The position numbers and the translations under genes were made by a program. The notes beneath the pieces were generated by a model that was not told the DNA's origin, searched no databases, and saw nothing but the letters and a program-made list of their open reading frames with translations. Below, piece by piece: positions 1 to 6,242 of a stretch of DNA of 10,105 bases. How positions within the stretch are numbered: position 1 is the stretch's first letter; every line of letters starts with the position of its first letter. The DNA is taken from assembly GCA_015489255.1 (NCBI GenBank), contig WGAD01000250.1, positions 1-10,105 of the forward strand, read 5' to 3'. The DNA comes from Anaerolineales bacterium (GTDB taxonomy: Bacteria > Chloroflexota > Anaerolineae > Anaerolineales > Villigracilaceae).

Positions 1-1068
1 GCCCACCCCAACCGCACCGTCGCCATCCTAACGCCCAGCAACGAGCGCGGCGCGCGTTTTGCCCACGCCCTCGAGGCCGCCGGGCTGCCCCACCTGGAAC
101 TGTTGCGCACCACCGATCACACCCGCCGCACGGCAGGCGCCTTGGCGACCATCTTGCGCGCCCTGGCCGAACCGCACAACGCCCGCCGGCTGGGTGCAGC
201 CTACAAGGCCTTTCGCCGCAACTGGCGCCAGGAAAAAGATCGTCAACCCCTGCTGCGCCAAACGCGCAAACTGTTAGACAACTGCCCGGCGCTGGAAAAC
301 TACCTGGCGCCCCTGCCCGGGCAAGGCTGGCTAGACACCCTGCCAGAGGAGATGGCGGCGGAAGTCCGGCAAGAATTGCGCGACTTTCGGCAAGTGGTCC
401 GCCGTTGGCAGCAAGCCACCCTCCTGCCCATCGATCAATTGACCCTGACCCTGGCCCAGGAATTGTTCACCGAGGCCGCAGATCTGGCCCTGGCGCACAA
501 ACTGGCCCTCCTTCTGGGGCAAATCCGCCGCGACCACCCAGACTACCGCCTGCCCGAGCTGGCCAATGAATTGACCCTCATCGCCCGCAACGAGCGCAGT
601 TTTTCCGGCTTTTCCAGCGACAACGCCGGCTTCGACCCAGAACAATATCGCGGCGTGGTCGTGGTCGCCACCGCGCACAAAGCCAAAGGGTTGGAGTGGG
701 ATCGCGTCTATTTGACTTCGGTTAACAGCTATGATTACCCATCCCTGGAAGAAGGCGAAACGTATCGCGCCGAAAACTGGTTCATCCGCGATGAACTCAA
801 CCTGCAAGCCGAAGCCCTGGCGCAGCTGGAACGCCTGCTCCGCCCCCACGAGCATTGGGCGCCCTGGCAAGAGGGCGAGGCCAGCCGTCAGGCGCGGCTG
901 GACTTCGTCCGCGAACGGTTGCGGCTGTTGTACGTCGGCATCACCCGCGCCCGACGCGATCTGATCATCACCACCAACAGCGGACGCAACGACAAAAACC
1001 CGGCGCTCATCGCCTTGCCGCTGCGCCAGCTGATCCAGTGGTGGCAGGAACACGGAGGCCGCTCGTGA
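1..1068 (+). CDS. UvrD/PcrA-like superfamily 1 DNA helicase, C-terminal part (5' end outside the window)
   Basis: The reading frame is open from the first base, so the N-terminal half with the Walker A and B motifs lies upstream; 355 residues are visible. Numbering from the first visible codon, residues 221-234 (VVATAHKAKGLEWD) match helicase motif V, and residues 307-318 (LRLLYVGITRAR) match motif VI, whose arginines contact the ATP phosphate. Both are highly characteristic of UvrD/PcrA/AddA-type 3'-5' ATP-driven DNA translocases. The first visible residues (TPSNERGARFAHALEAAGLP) resemble the start of the 2A domain in these helicases. The protein should act in the cytoplasm on DNA. The stop TGA overlaps the GTG start of the nuclease gene (GTGA), so the two are probably co-translated and may form a complex, as AddA and AddB or AdnA and AdnB do. 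The exact subfamily cannot be assigned without the N-terminus. Confidence 0.9.
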   Translation, partial: AHPNRTVAILTPSNERGARFAHALEAAGLPHLELLRTTDHTRRTAGALATILRALAEPHNARRLGAAYKAFRRNWRQEKDRQPLLRQTRKLLDNCPALENYLAPLPGQGWLDTLPEEMAAEVRQELRDFRQVVRRWQQATLLPIDQLTLTLAQELFTEAADLALAHKLALLLGQIRRDHPDYRLPELANELTLIARNERSFSGFSSDNAGFDPEQYRGVVVVATAHKAKGLEWDRVYLTSVNSYDYPSLEEGETYRAENWFIRDELNLQAEALAQLERLLRPHEHWAPWQEGEASRQARLDFVRERLRLLYVGITRARRDLIITTNSGRNDKNPALIALPLRQLIQWWQEHGGRS

Positions 1069-1862
1069 TCACCTTTTCGCAGAGCATGTTGCAAACCTAT
1101 AGCCGCTGCCCGCAACAATACCGCTTGCGTTATCTTCTGCGCCAGCCCTGGCCGGCGCCAGAACGAGAACCGGCCCTGGAATATGAACGGCAGCGAAAAA
1201 ACGGCGAACGCTTCCATCGCCTGGCCCAGCAAGCCCTGATCGGTCTGCCCCCGGCAACGCTCGAGCATCATGCTGCTGCCCTGGGCGAACCCCTGCTCAC
1301 CTGGTGGCACGCTTTTCGCCGCGCACACGCCCCTTTACTCGCTGCCGCCGGTTCCCCCGCGTTGCGGGCCGAATACGCCATCAGCAGCCCATTGGGAGAA
1401 AACCGCCTGCTCGCCAAGCTCGACCTGCTCCACATCCACCCGCAAGGCTGGACGATCTACGACTGGAAAACCGAAGCCCGCTTGCCCACGCGCGCCGCTC
1501 TCGGCAGCCGCTGGCAAACACGGGTCTATATGGCTTTGGCTGTTCGCACCAGCGGACTGGCCCCGGAGCAGATCCGCCTGAAATACTGGTACGCAACGCA
1601 TCCGGCAGCCACCCTGGAATTTGCATACACGAAAACCGCATACGAGCGCGACTGGGCAACCATTCAACGCCTGGCCGCAGAAATCTCCGCAGCCCGCGAT
1701 TTTCCCCGCACCAGCGATGAACGCCTCTGTGCCTGGTGCAACTATCGCTCCTACTGCAACCGCGGCCAGCAGGCCGGAGACTGGCAACAAGCGCCCGAGG
1801 ACCTCCCCGAGGAACCTCTGGACGAACTGGATTTCGAACAAATTGCCGAAATCGCCTTCTGA
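1065..1862 (+). CDS. PD-(D/E)XK nuclease with AddB/Cas4-type iron-sulfur cysteines
   Basis: This is a 265-residue RecB-family nuclease. The active-site pattern is visible: H51 (GERFHRLAQ), D120 (AKLDLL), the D133-W-K135 pair (IYDWKT), and Q151/Y155 in the helix that follows (WQTRVY). C15 near the N-terminus and the group C222-x2-C225-x5-C231 near the C-terminus reproduce the split four-cysteine arrangement that holds a 4Fe-4S cluster in AddB, Cas4 and related nucleases. The start is taken as GTG at 1065, inside the helicase stop (GTGA), with GGAGG at 1055-1059 five bases before it; the N-terminal sequence VITFSQSMLQTYSRCPQQY is the usual opening of this family. An in-frame extension back to 855 would run inside the helicase gene and is not credible. 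Its position suggests it is the nuclease partner of the helicase in double-strand break processing, but a defence role is not excluded. It is not a Cas4 of a CRISPR locus: no other cas gene or array is present. Confidence 0.9.
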   Translation: MITFSQSMLQTYSRCPQQYRLRYLLRQPWPAPEREPALEYERQRKNGERFHRLAQQALIGLPPATLEHHAAALGEPLLTWWHAFRRAHAPLLAAAGSPALRAEYAISSPLGENRLLAKLDLLHIHPQGWTIYDWKTEARLPTRAALGSRWQTRVYMALAVRTSGLAPEQIRLKYWYATHPAATLEFAYTKTAYERDWATIQRLAAEISAARDFPRTSDERLCAWCNYRSYCNRGQQAGDWQQAPEDLPEEPLDELDFEQIAEIAF

Positions 1863-1876
1863 ACCACAGGCTCAGG

Positions 1877-1882
1877 TATAAT
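1877..1882 (+). promoter_or_regulatory. Perfect -10 box (TATAAT) directly before the HAD gene
   Basis: A consensus TATAAT ends 7 bases before the ATG at 1890, so transcription would begin at or next to the start codon and give a leaderless mRNA. The -35 region is weak (GCCTTC at 1854-1859 would give a 17-base spacer). The gap has no Shine-Dalgarno sequence, which agrees with leaderless initiation. A chance occurrence in a 27-base gap is possible but unlikely in GC-rich DNA. Confidence 0.55.
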
Positions 1883-1889
1883 CCTGCCC

Positions 1890-2540
1890 ATGAAACGCGA
1901 TCTCATCTTCTTCGACCTGGACGACACGCTCTATCCGGCGGATAGCGGGTTGTGGCAGACGCTCAGAGAGCGCATCAGCGCCTATATGCACGAAAAACTC
2001 GGGATTCCCCTCGCTGAGATCCCCCGCCTGCGGGAAAAGTTCTTCCGGGAATACGGCACCACCCTGCGCGGCTTGCAGCATTTCTACCCAATCGACACAG
2101 CAGATTACCTGGCCTACGTCCACGACGTGCCGCTGGAAGATTTTATCCAGCCCGACCCGGCCCTGCGCGCCATGCTCGCGGCCCTGCCGCTGGAGCGCTG
2201 GGTGCTGACCAACGCCGACGCTGCCCATGCCCGCCGCGTGCTACACACCCTGGGCGTGGCCGATCTCTTTCAGGGGGTGGTGGACACCCTTGTCATGGCG
2301 CCCTACTGCAAACCGCAACCGGAGGGGTTTCGCGCCGCCTTGCAAACCGTCGGGCGTCCAGCAGAAGCCTGCATCCTGGTGGACGATTTGCCCACCACCA
2401 CCCGCGCCGCCCGCGCGCTCGGGTTCTACACCATCCTCGTCCGCGCCACGCCGCCTGACGATCCCGCCGCAGCGGATGTTTTCGTCCCCAACGTCCTGGA
2501 AGTCGGTCGCCGCTTGCAGCACATACTGGCAGCGCCTTAA
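1890..2540 (+). CDS. HAD-family hydrolase, SDT1/YjjG-like (probable pyrimidine 5'-nucleotidase)
   Basis: This 216-residue protein has all four HAD motifs: motif I D9-L-D11-D-T (FFDLDDTLYP; D9 nucleophile, D11 acid/base), motif II T107 in WVLTNAD, motif III K141 in YCKPQPEGF, and motif IV D165-D166 in CILVDDLPTT. The opening FFDLDDTLYP, the segment REYGTTLRGL (53-62) in the cap, and FIQPDPALRAML (85-96) closely resemble the SDT1 pyrimidine 5'-nucleotidase branch (known in yeast and plants and widespread in bacteria). These enzymes remove phosphate from UMP, CMP or damaged nucleotides in the cytoplasm. The start ATG at 1890 is the only reasonable one and places motif I at the N-terminus. No Shine-Dalgarno sequence precedes it, but a TATAAT box does. 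It lies 27 bases after the nuclease gene, so it may also be read through from there. Family assignment is firm; the substrate is inferred. Confidence 0.9.
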   Translation: MKRDLIFFDLDDTLYPADSGLWQTLRERISAYMHEKLGIPLAEIPRLREKFFREYGTTLRGLQHFYPIDTADYLAYVHDVPLEDFIQPDPALRAMLAALPLERWVLTNADAAHARRVLHTLGVADLFQGVVDTLVMAPYCKPQPEGFRAALQTVGRPAEACILVDDLPTTTRAARALGFYTILVRATPPDDPAAADVFVPNVLEVGRRLQHILAAP

Positions 2541-2555
2541 AATCCGCGGGCATCC

Positions 2556-2588
2556 TTTCAACCGGCTTTAATCAAACTATGCTATGCT
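2556..2588 (+). promoter_or_regulatory. Putative sigma-70-type promoter for the S41 protease operon
   Basis: TTTCAA at 2556-2561 is followed after 16 bases by TATGCT at 2578-2583. A second TATGCT at 2583-2588 overlaps the first by one base, so two -10 boxes lie five bases apart. The stretch is markedly more AT-rich than its surroundings and sits 40 bases before the TTG start. No terminator is seen between the HAD stop and this point, so some read-through from upstream is likely. Confidence 0.5.
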
Positions 2589-2615
2589 AACCACCATTGA
2601 ACGCACACGCTCTTT

Positions 2616-2623
2616 GAGGAGGT
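2616..2623 (+). promoter_or_regulatory. Strong ribosome binding site that decides a TTG start
   Basis: GAGGAGGT stands five bases before the TTG at 2628 (counting from the end of GGAGG). It is an almost complete anti-Shine-Dalgarno match and is the main reason for accepting the rare TTG codon as the start of the S41 protease. Confidence 0.75.
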
Positions 2624-2627
2624 CATC

Positions 2628-3884
2628 TTGAGTAAAAAGTTCTGGCGCATCATTATCGTTACCATTATTTCCATCTCTCTCCTGGCCGGCACATTGGCCA
2701 TCGGTTTCATGGCCGGCAGCGCCTACGCCTTGCGCGGTATGCCGCCAGGCCAGGTTGTCACCCAACCTGCCAATCGCCCCGACGACCAGTCGGCAGAAGG
2801 CACCCCCGCCGCTCCGGACGACATAGAAACGCTCTTTGCCCCGTTTTGGGAAGCCTGGGACTTGATGCATCAATACTACGTCGATCAACCGCTGGACGAT
2901 ATCGCCCTCATGCGCGGCGCGATCCGCGGCATGATGGAAGCCGTCGGCGACCCGCATACCAGTTACATGGACCCGCAAGAGTACACCGACGCCACCACCC
3001 AACTGGCAGGCGAATACGAGGGCATCGGCGCCTGGGTAGATACCAGCGGCGATTACCTGACCATCGTCACCCCCATGAAAGGCTCACCGGCAGAAAAAGC
3101 CGGTTTGCAACCCGGCGACCAGATCATCGCCATCGATGGGGAAGACATGACCGGCATCACGCCCGAGGCTGCCCGGCAAAAAGTGCTCGGCCCGGCTGGC
3201 ACCACCGTCGTGCTGACCGTCTTGCGCGAAGGGCAGGAAGAACCCCTGGAGTTCAGCGTCACCCGCGCCCGCATCACCGTTCCCAGCGTTGAATCGGAAA
3301 TGCTTCCCGAGGACATCGCTTACATTCGTCTGAACACCTTTGGCGAAACCACCAGCGACGAATTGCGCACACAACTGAAAGACCTGCTGGAACAAAACCC
3401 GCGTGGCATCATCCTCGATTTGCGCAACAACGGCGGCGGCTATCTGATCACGGCCGTTGATGTCGCTTCGCAGTTCATCTCGCAAGGCGTGGTGCTCTAC
3501 GAACAATACGGCGACGGCACGCGCGATGAATACAAGGCACGCCGCGGCGGCCTGGCGACCGACATCCCCCTGGTGGTGCTGGTCAACGAGGGCACGGCCT
3601 CGGCCTCTGAAATTGTCGCCGGCGCCATCCAGGATTATGATCGCGGCGTCCTCGTCGGCGTGGTCACTTACGGCAAAGGCTCGGTGCAAAACTGGATCCC
3701 CCTGGAAAACGACGGTGCCGTCCGCATCACCATCGCCCGCTGGCTGACCCCCGAAGGCCGCGCCATCGACAAACAGGGCCTGACGCCGGACTTCATCGTT
3801 GAGATGACGGCGGATGACTACGAAAACGACCGTGACCCGCAGCTGGACAAGGCGATCGAAATCCTTTTGCAAACGCAGCCCTAA
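2628..3884 (+). CDS. S41-family carboxy-terminal processing protease (Ctp), membrane anchored
   Basis: This 418-residue protein starts with TTG behind a very strong ribosome binding site. Residues 1-6 are basic, and residues 7-30 form one hydrophobic segment that should act as an uncleaved anchor or signal, placing the enzyme outside the membrane. An S41 N-terminal helical region (about 66-120, with GDPHTSYM) is followed by a PDZ domain (about 125-210; SPAEKAGLQPGDQIIAIDG) and the protease core (about 215-390). The catalytic Ser-Lys pair is S325 in NEGTASASEI and K350 in YGKGSVQ; their 25-residue spacing equals that of S430 and K455 in E. coli Prc. Such enzymes trim or degrade secreted and membrane proteins from the C-terminus. 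Length is typical for bacterial Ctp proteins. A zinc peptidase gene follows after 23 bases with its own strong ribosome binding site, so the pair is probably an envelope proteolysis operon. The physiological substrate is not known. Confidence 0.95.
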   Translation: MSKKFWRIIIVTIISISLLAGTLAIGFMAGSAYALRGMPPGQVVTQPANRPDDQSAEGTPAAPDDIETLFAPFWEAWDLMHQYYVDQPLDDIALMRGAIRGMMEAVGDPHTSYMDPQEYTDATTQLAGEYEGIGAWVDTSGDYLTIVTPMKGSPAEKAGLQPGDQIIAIDGEDMTGITPEAARQKVLGPAGTTVVLTVLREGQEEPLEFSVTRARITVPSVESEMLPEDIAYIRLNTFGETTSDELRTQLKDLLEQNPRGIILDLRNNGGGYLITAVDVASQFISQGVVLYEQYGDGTRDEYKARRGGLATDIPLVVLVNEGTASASEIVAGAIQDYDRGVLVGVVTYGKGSVQNWIPLENDGAVRITIARWLTPEGRAIDKQGLTPDFIVEMTADDYENDRDPQLDKAIEILLQTQP

Positions 3885-3907
3885 GCCTTCATCCGAGGAG
3901 GTGGAGC

Positions 3908-4600
3908 ATGTATTTCGACCCGACCTACTGGCTGTTCATGGCGCCGGCTTTGCTGGCGACCTTCCTGGCATCTCAATACGTGCGCCGCAGCTATGCACGC
4001 TGGAGCCGCCAACCAACGCGCAGCCGATTGAGCGGCGCCGAGGCGGCTCAACGCCTGATGCAGCGCAGCGGACTGTATGGCGTGCGCCTGGAGATTATCC
4101 CAGGCAACCTGAACGACCACTACGACCCACGCAGCAAGACCTTGCGCCTTTCGCAAGGTGTGGCTGCCAGCGCCTCGGTCGCCGGGCTGGCTGTGGCAGC
4201 GCATGAACTGGGTCATGCGCTGCAAGATGCCGAAGGTTACTTGCCACTGCGGCTGCGCAGCGCCCTGGTGCCCGCCGTCAACATCGGCTCCAACCTGGGC
4301 TGGATTTTGATCCTGCTCGGCATCTTCCTCAACTTCACCGGCCTGGCCTGGGCAGGCGTCATCGCCTTTGCCAGCAGCGCCGTCTTCGCCCTGGCAACCC
4401 TGCCGGTTGAGTTCAACGCCTCGGCCCGCGCCCGCCTCATGCTGCGCGAAAGCGGCCTCATCACGACCGCCGAGGAGGAGAAAGGCGTCAATCAGGTGTT
4501 GACCGCCGCCGCGCTGACTTACGTCGCTGCGCTCTTCACCGCGCTCATGCAATTGTTCTACTTTATCAGCCTGGTTGGCGGCAGAAGCCGCCGCCGCTGA
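3908..4600 (+). CDS. YugP-type membrane zinc metallopeptidase
   Basis: This 230-residue membrane protein has the zinc motif H99-E100-L-G-H103 (AAHELGHALQ). A likely third zinc ligand is E168 in the conserved PVEFNAS stretch. Hydrophobic segments lie at about 7-22, 118-144, 145-166 and 196-222, so the active site sits near the membrane. The pattern NDHYDPRSKTLRLS followed by HExxH and PVEF is the signature of the YugP-like family (PF04298), common in Firmicutes and Chloroflexota; its substrates are unknown. The ATG at 3908 has GAGGAGGTGG at 3895-3904 before it. The gene is second in an operon with the S41 protease and is closed by a terminator 5 bases after its stop. The basic tail GGRSRRR is probably cytoplasmic. 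It is a predicted peptidase; a chaperone-like or regulatory role cannot be excluded. Confidence 0.92.
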   Translation: MYFDPTYWLFMAPALLATFLASQYVRRSYARWSRQPTRSRLSGAEAAQRLMQRSGLYGVRLEIIPGNLNDHYDPRSKTLRLSQGVAASASVAGLAVAAHELGHALQDAEGYLPLRLRSALVPAVNIGSNLGWILILLGIFLNFTGLAWAGVIAFASSAVFALATLPVEFNASARARLMLRESGLITTAEEEKGVNQVLTAAALTYVAALFTALMQLFYFISLVGGRSRRR

Positions 4601-4604
4601 GCGC

Positions 4605-4639
4605 AAACGGGCAGCGCTGTTGCAAGGCTGCCCGTTTTT
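4605..4639 (+). terminator. Rho-independent terminator after the zinc peptidase gene
   Basis: An 11-base-pair perfect stem (AAACGGGCAGC at 4605-4615 and GCTGCCCGTTT at 4627-4637) encloses an 11-base loop and runs into TTTTT, with more T just after. It terminates the left-hand + strand operon and lies between two convergent genes. On the - strand the stem is followed only by GTTTGCG, so it is probably weak for the dehydrogenase transcript. Confidence 0.88.
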
Positions 4640-4646
4640 CATCTTT

Positions 4647-5600
4647 TCAGGCGTTTTCCAACAACACCTTCATCGTCCCGCGTTGCCGGGCGTACGCCAT
4701 GGCCGCCAGCGCCTGCTCCAGGGGGTAACGCGCCTCAATCAGCGGACGTGGATCTACCAGCTCCTGCGCCAGCAAACGCAGCGCTGGCGCAAACGGGCCG
4801 CAGCGCGAGCCGACCACCGTCCATTCATTCACCACCCAGGGAGACAGGTTCAGCTGCGCCTCGCCCGCATAGGTCGATTTCAACACCAGGCGCCCACGTG
4901 GACGCAGGGCGCGCTGTGCCAGCGCCAACCCGCTGGGCGCACCAGTCGCCTCGACGACCACATCCCAGGCGCGCGGGGTGATGTCCTCAGCAGCCAGCAA
5001 ATGCACCCCCAGGGGGCGCAGTAAATCTTGCTGATGGGCGTGGCGCGCCACCACCGCCAGATCGACGCCCGTCAGACGCAACACGCGGGCGATGATCTGC
5101 CCCAGGCGTCCAGCGCCGAGCAGCAGCACCCGGTCACTAGGGTGCACATGCACCGCCTCCAGGATTTCCAGCGCCGCCGCCAGCGGCTCGGTGAACACTG
5201 CCGCCTCGTCTGGCACGTTGTCTGGTACGCGGTGCAAATTCTCCAACGGCAGGCTCACATATCCGGCATGAGCGCCATGGCGTCCCAGAATGCCCAGCAC
5301 ACTGCGGTTTTCGCAATGGGTGGGCATATTGGCGCGGCAGGCCGCACAGTTTCCGCAGGCAGCATTGATCTCGCCCACCACCCGCGCCCCCACCCAGGCC
5401 GGATCGGGAGATTCCACCACCTCACCAACAAATTCGTGTCCCAGCACGCCGGTAAAGGGGTAGTAGCCGCGTGTCAGTTCCAGATCCGTCCCGCAAATGC
5501 CCGACATCCGCACGCGGATCAGCGCTTCCCCTTCCCGCCGCGGCGGCTCCAGGTCGTGCCGCAGGGAAAGGGTACGGTCTTCCAGCCAGAGCCCAAGCAT
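4647..5600 (-). CDS. Zinc-dependent medium-chain dehydrogenase (alcohol/threonine dehydrogenase-like)
   Basis: Read from ATG at 5600 this is 317 residues. Catalytic zinc ligands are C36 (SGICGTDLEL), H55-E56 (GHEFVGEV) and probably E138 (FTEPLAA). The structural zinc site has C82, C85, C88 and C96 (CGNCAACRANMPTHC). The Rossmann motif LGAGRLG covers residues 161-167. The second strand ends in AVVARH, without the acidic residue that usually selects NAD, so NADP use is possible. The C-terminal part is shorter than in typical 340-350 residue members, but the frame is intact. The substrate (an alcohol, polyol or amino alcohol) cannot be told. Two starts compete: GTG at 5618 overlaps the upstream stop (GTGA) but has no ribosome binding site; ATG at 5600 has AGAGGA six bases before it and gives the normal family N-terminus, so I prefer it. 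It is the last gene of the mutL operon. Confidence 0.9.
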   Translation of the reverse strand: MLGLWLEDRTLSLRHDLEPPRREGEALIRVRMSGICGTDLELTRGYYPFTGVLGHEFVGEVVESPDPAWVGARVVGEINAACGNCAACRANMPTHCENRSVLGILGRHGAHAGYVSLPLENLHRVPDNVPDEAAVFTEPLAAALEILEAVHVHPSDRVLLLGAGRLGQIIARVLRLTGVDLAVVARHAHQQDLLRPLGVHLLAAEDITPRAWDVVVEATGAPSGLALAQRALRPRGRLVLKSTYAGEAQLNLSPWVVNEWTVVGSRCGPFAPALRLLAQELVDPRPLIEARYPLEQALAAMAYARQRGTMKVLLENA

Positions 5601-5614
5601 AGACGTTCCTCTCT

Positions 5615-6241
5615 TCACGGGACAGGCGGCGGGTCAATGACCAGGCAACGCCCGTCAACATCGCAGGACAAATATTCAATGGTTTCGATCACCCCCAGGC
5701 AATTCTGCCCGGTCCACAAATCGCACAAAGGACGCCCGATTTGCGGTTGAATGTAGGGGATATCCGTCTGCGGTTCAATGTACACCAGCCCCTTGTCCGC
5801 CGTCTGAAAAGCGACAAACGCATGGCCTATCTCTTCGTTTTCGAAGAACACAGCCACCACCCAGGCCGGGATCTGCTGCTGATGAGCATTATTCACCAGT
5901 TCAATGGCGAAATTCAGGCAAACGTATTGGTCTGGCTGGTATTCCTTCCAATTGGTGTGGTCTTCGGTAATGAAAGCCACCAGTTCTTTCCAGGAAACAG
6001 GATCATAGGCAGGGGTGGCCGTCGCTGGCGCCGGTCTGGTTGCCGGCAATGCCGCCGGCTGTGACGAGATAACCTGAGGCCAGTCGGTTGCCAACCACTG
6101 CCGCGCGCGCTGCGGCAGATCATCCGGTTGCCCGCCGAAGAAAACCGCCAGCCCAACCCCCAGGAACACCACGCCCAGCAATCCGCCGATGAGCAACGCA
6201 GCCAACCAGCCCAGGCAGCCCGCCCGCTTACGCTTGCCCAT
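5615..6241 (-). CDS. Membrane-anchored protein with a possible transglutaminase/cysteine-peptidase-like domain
   Basis: I do not recognise this 208-residue protein as a named family. A basic start (GKRKR) and one hydrophobic segment (about 10-35) suggest an N-in anchor with the rest outside the cell. A Pro/Ala/Thr-rich linker (about 61-80) leads to a compact domain. In it C108 (YVCLNFAIEL), H140 (EIGHAFVAF) and E156 or D160 (YIEPQTD) occur in the order and context of the Cys-His-Asp/Glu triad of transglutaminase-like proteins; Asn110 and the helix after the Cys also fit. Four further cysteines near the end (C173, C181, C193, C199) could form two disulfides. The start ATG at 6241 lies one base after the mutL stop, with GGGGGG at 6251-6256 as ribosome binding site; a TTG at 6265 inside mutL is a poorer choice. 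Its stop overlaps a possible GTG of the dehydrogenase. Gene certain, function inferred. Confidence 0.8.
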   Translation of the reverse strand: MGKRKRAGCLGWLAALLIGGLLGVVFLGVGLAVFFGGQPDDLPQRARQWLATDWPQVISSQPAALPATRPAPATATPAYDPVSWKELVAFITEDHTNWKEYQPDQYVCLNFAIELVNNAHQQQIPAWVVAVFFENEEIGHAFVAFQTADKGLVYIEPQTDIPYIQPQIGRPLCDLWTGQNCLGVIETIEYLSCDVDGRCLVIDPPPVP

Positions 6242-6242
6242 C

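Noticed and set aside
331..1053. Open frame on the - strand opposite the helicase
   Set aside because: Shadow of helicase codon use; no start signal or recognisable domain.
855..1064. In-frame N-terminal extension of the nuclease
   Set aside because: It overlaps helicase motif VI in another frame; the GTG at 1065 with GGAGG and the family-typical N-terminus is far better.
1065..1862. Nuclease as a CRISPR Cas4
   Set aside because: No cas1, cas2 or repeat array is visible, and the helicase coupling fits an AddB-like role better.
3084..3872. Long open frame on the - strand (262 codons) opposite the S41 protease
   Set aside because: It is antisense to a gene with full motifs, has no ribosome binding site or family resemblance, and long antisense frames are expected in GC-rich DNA.
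5028..5750. Open frame on the + strand (240 codons) opposite the dehydrogenase and its upstream neighbour
   Set aside because: It covers the zinc-binding and cofactor motifs of a real gene in antisense and spans two genes.
6010..6062. GC-rich inverted repeats (GCCGGC elements)
   Set aside because: They fall in the Pro/Ala/Thr linker codons of the anchored protein, lack a T-tract, and are explained by repetitive codon use.
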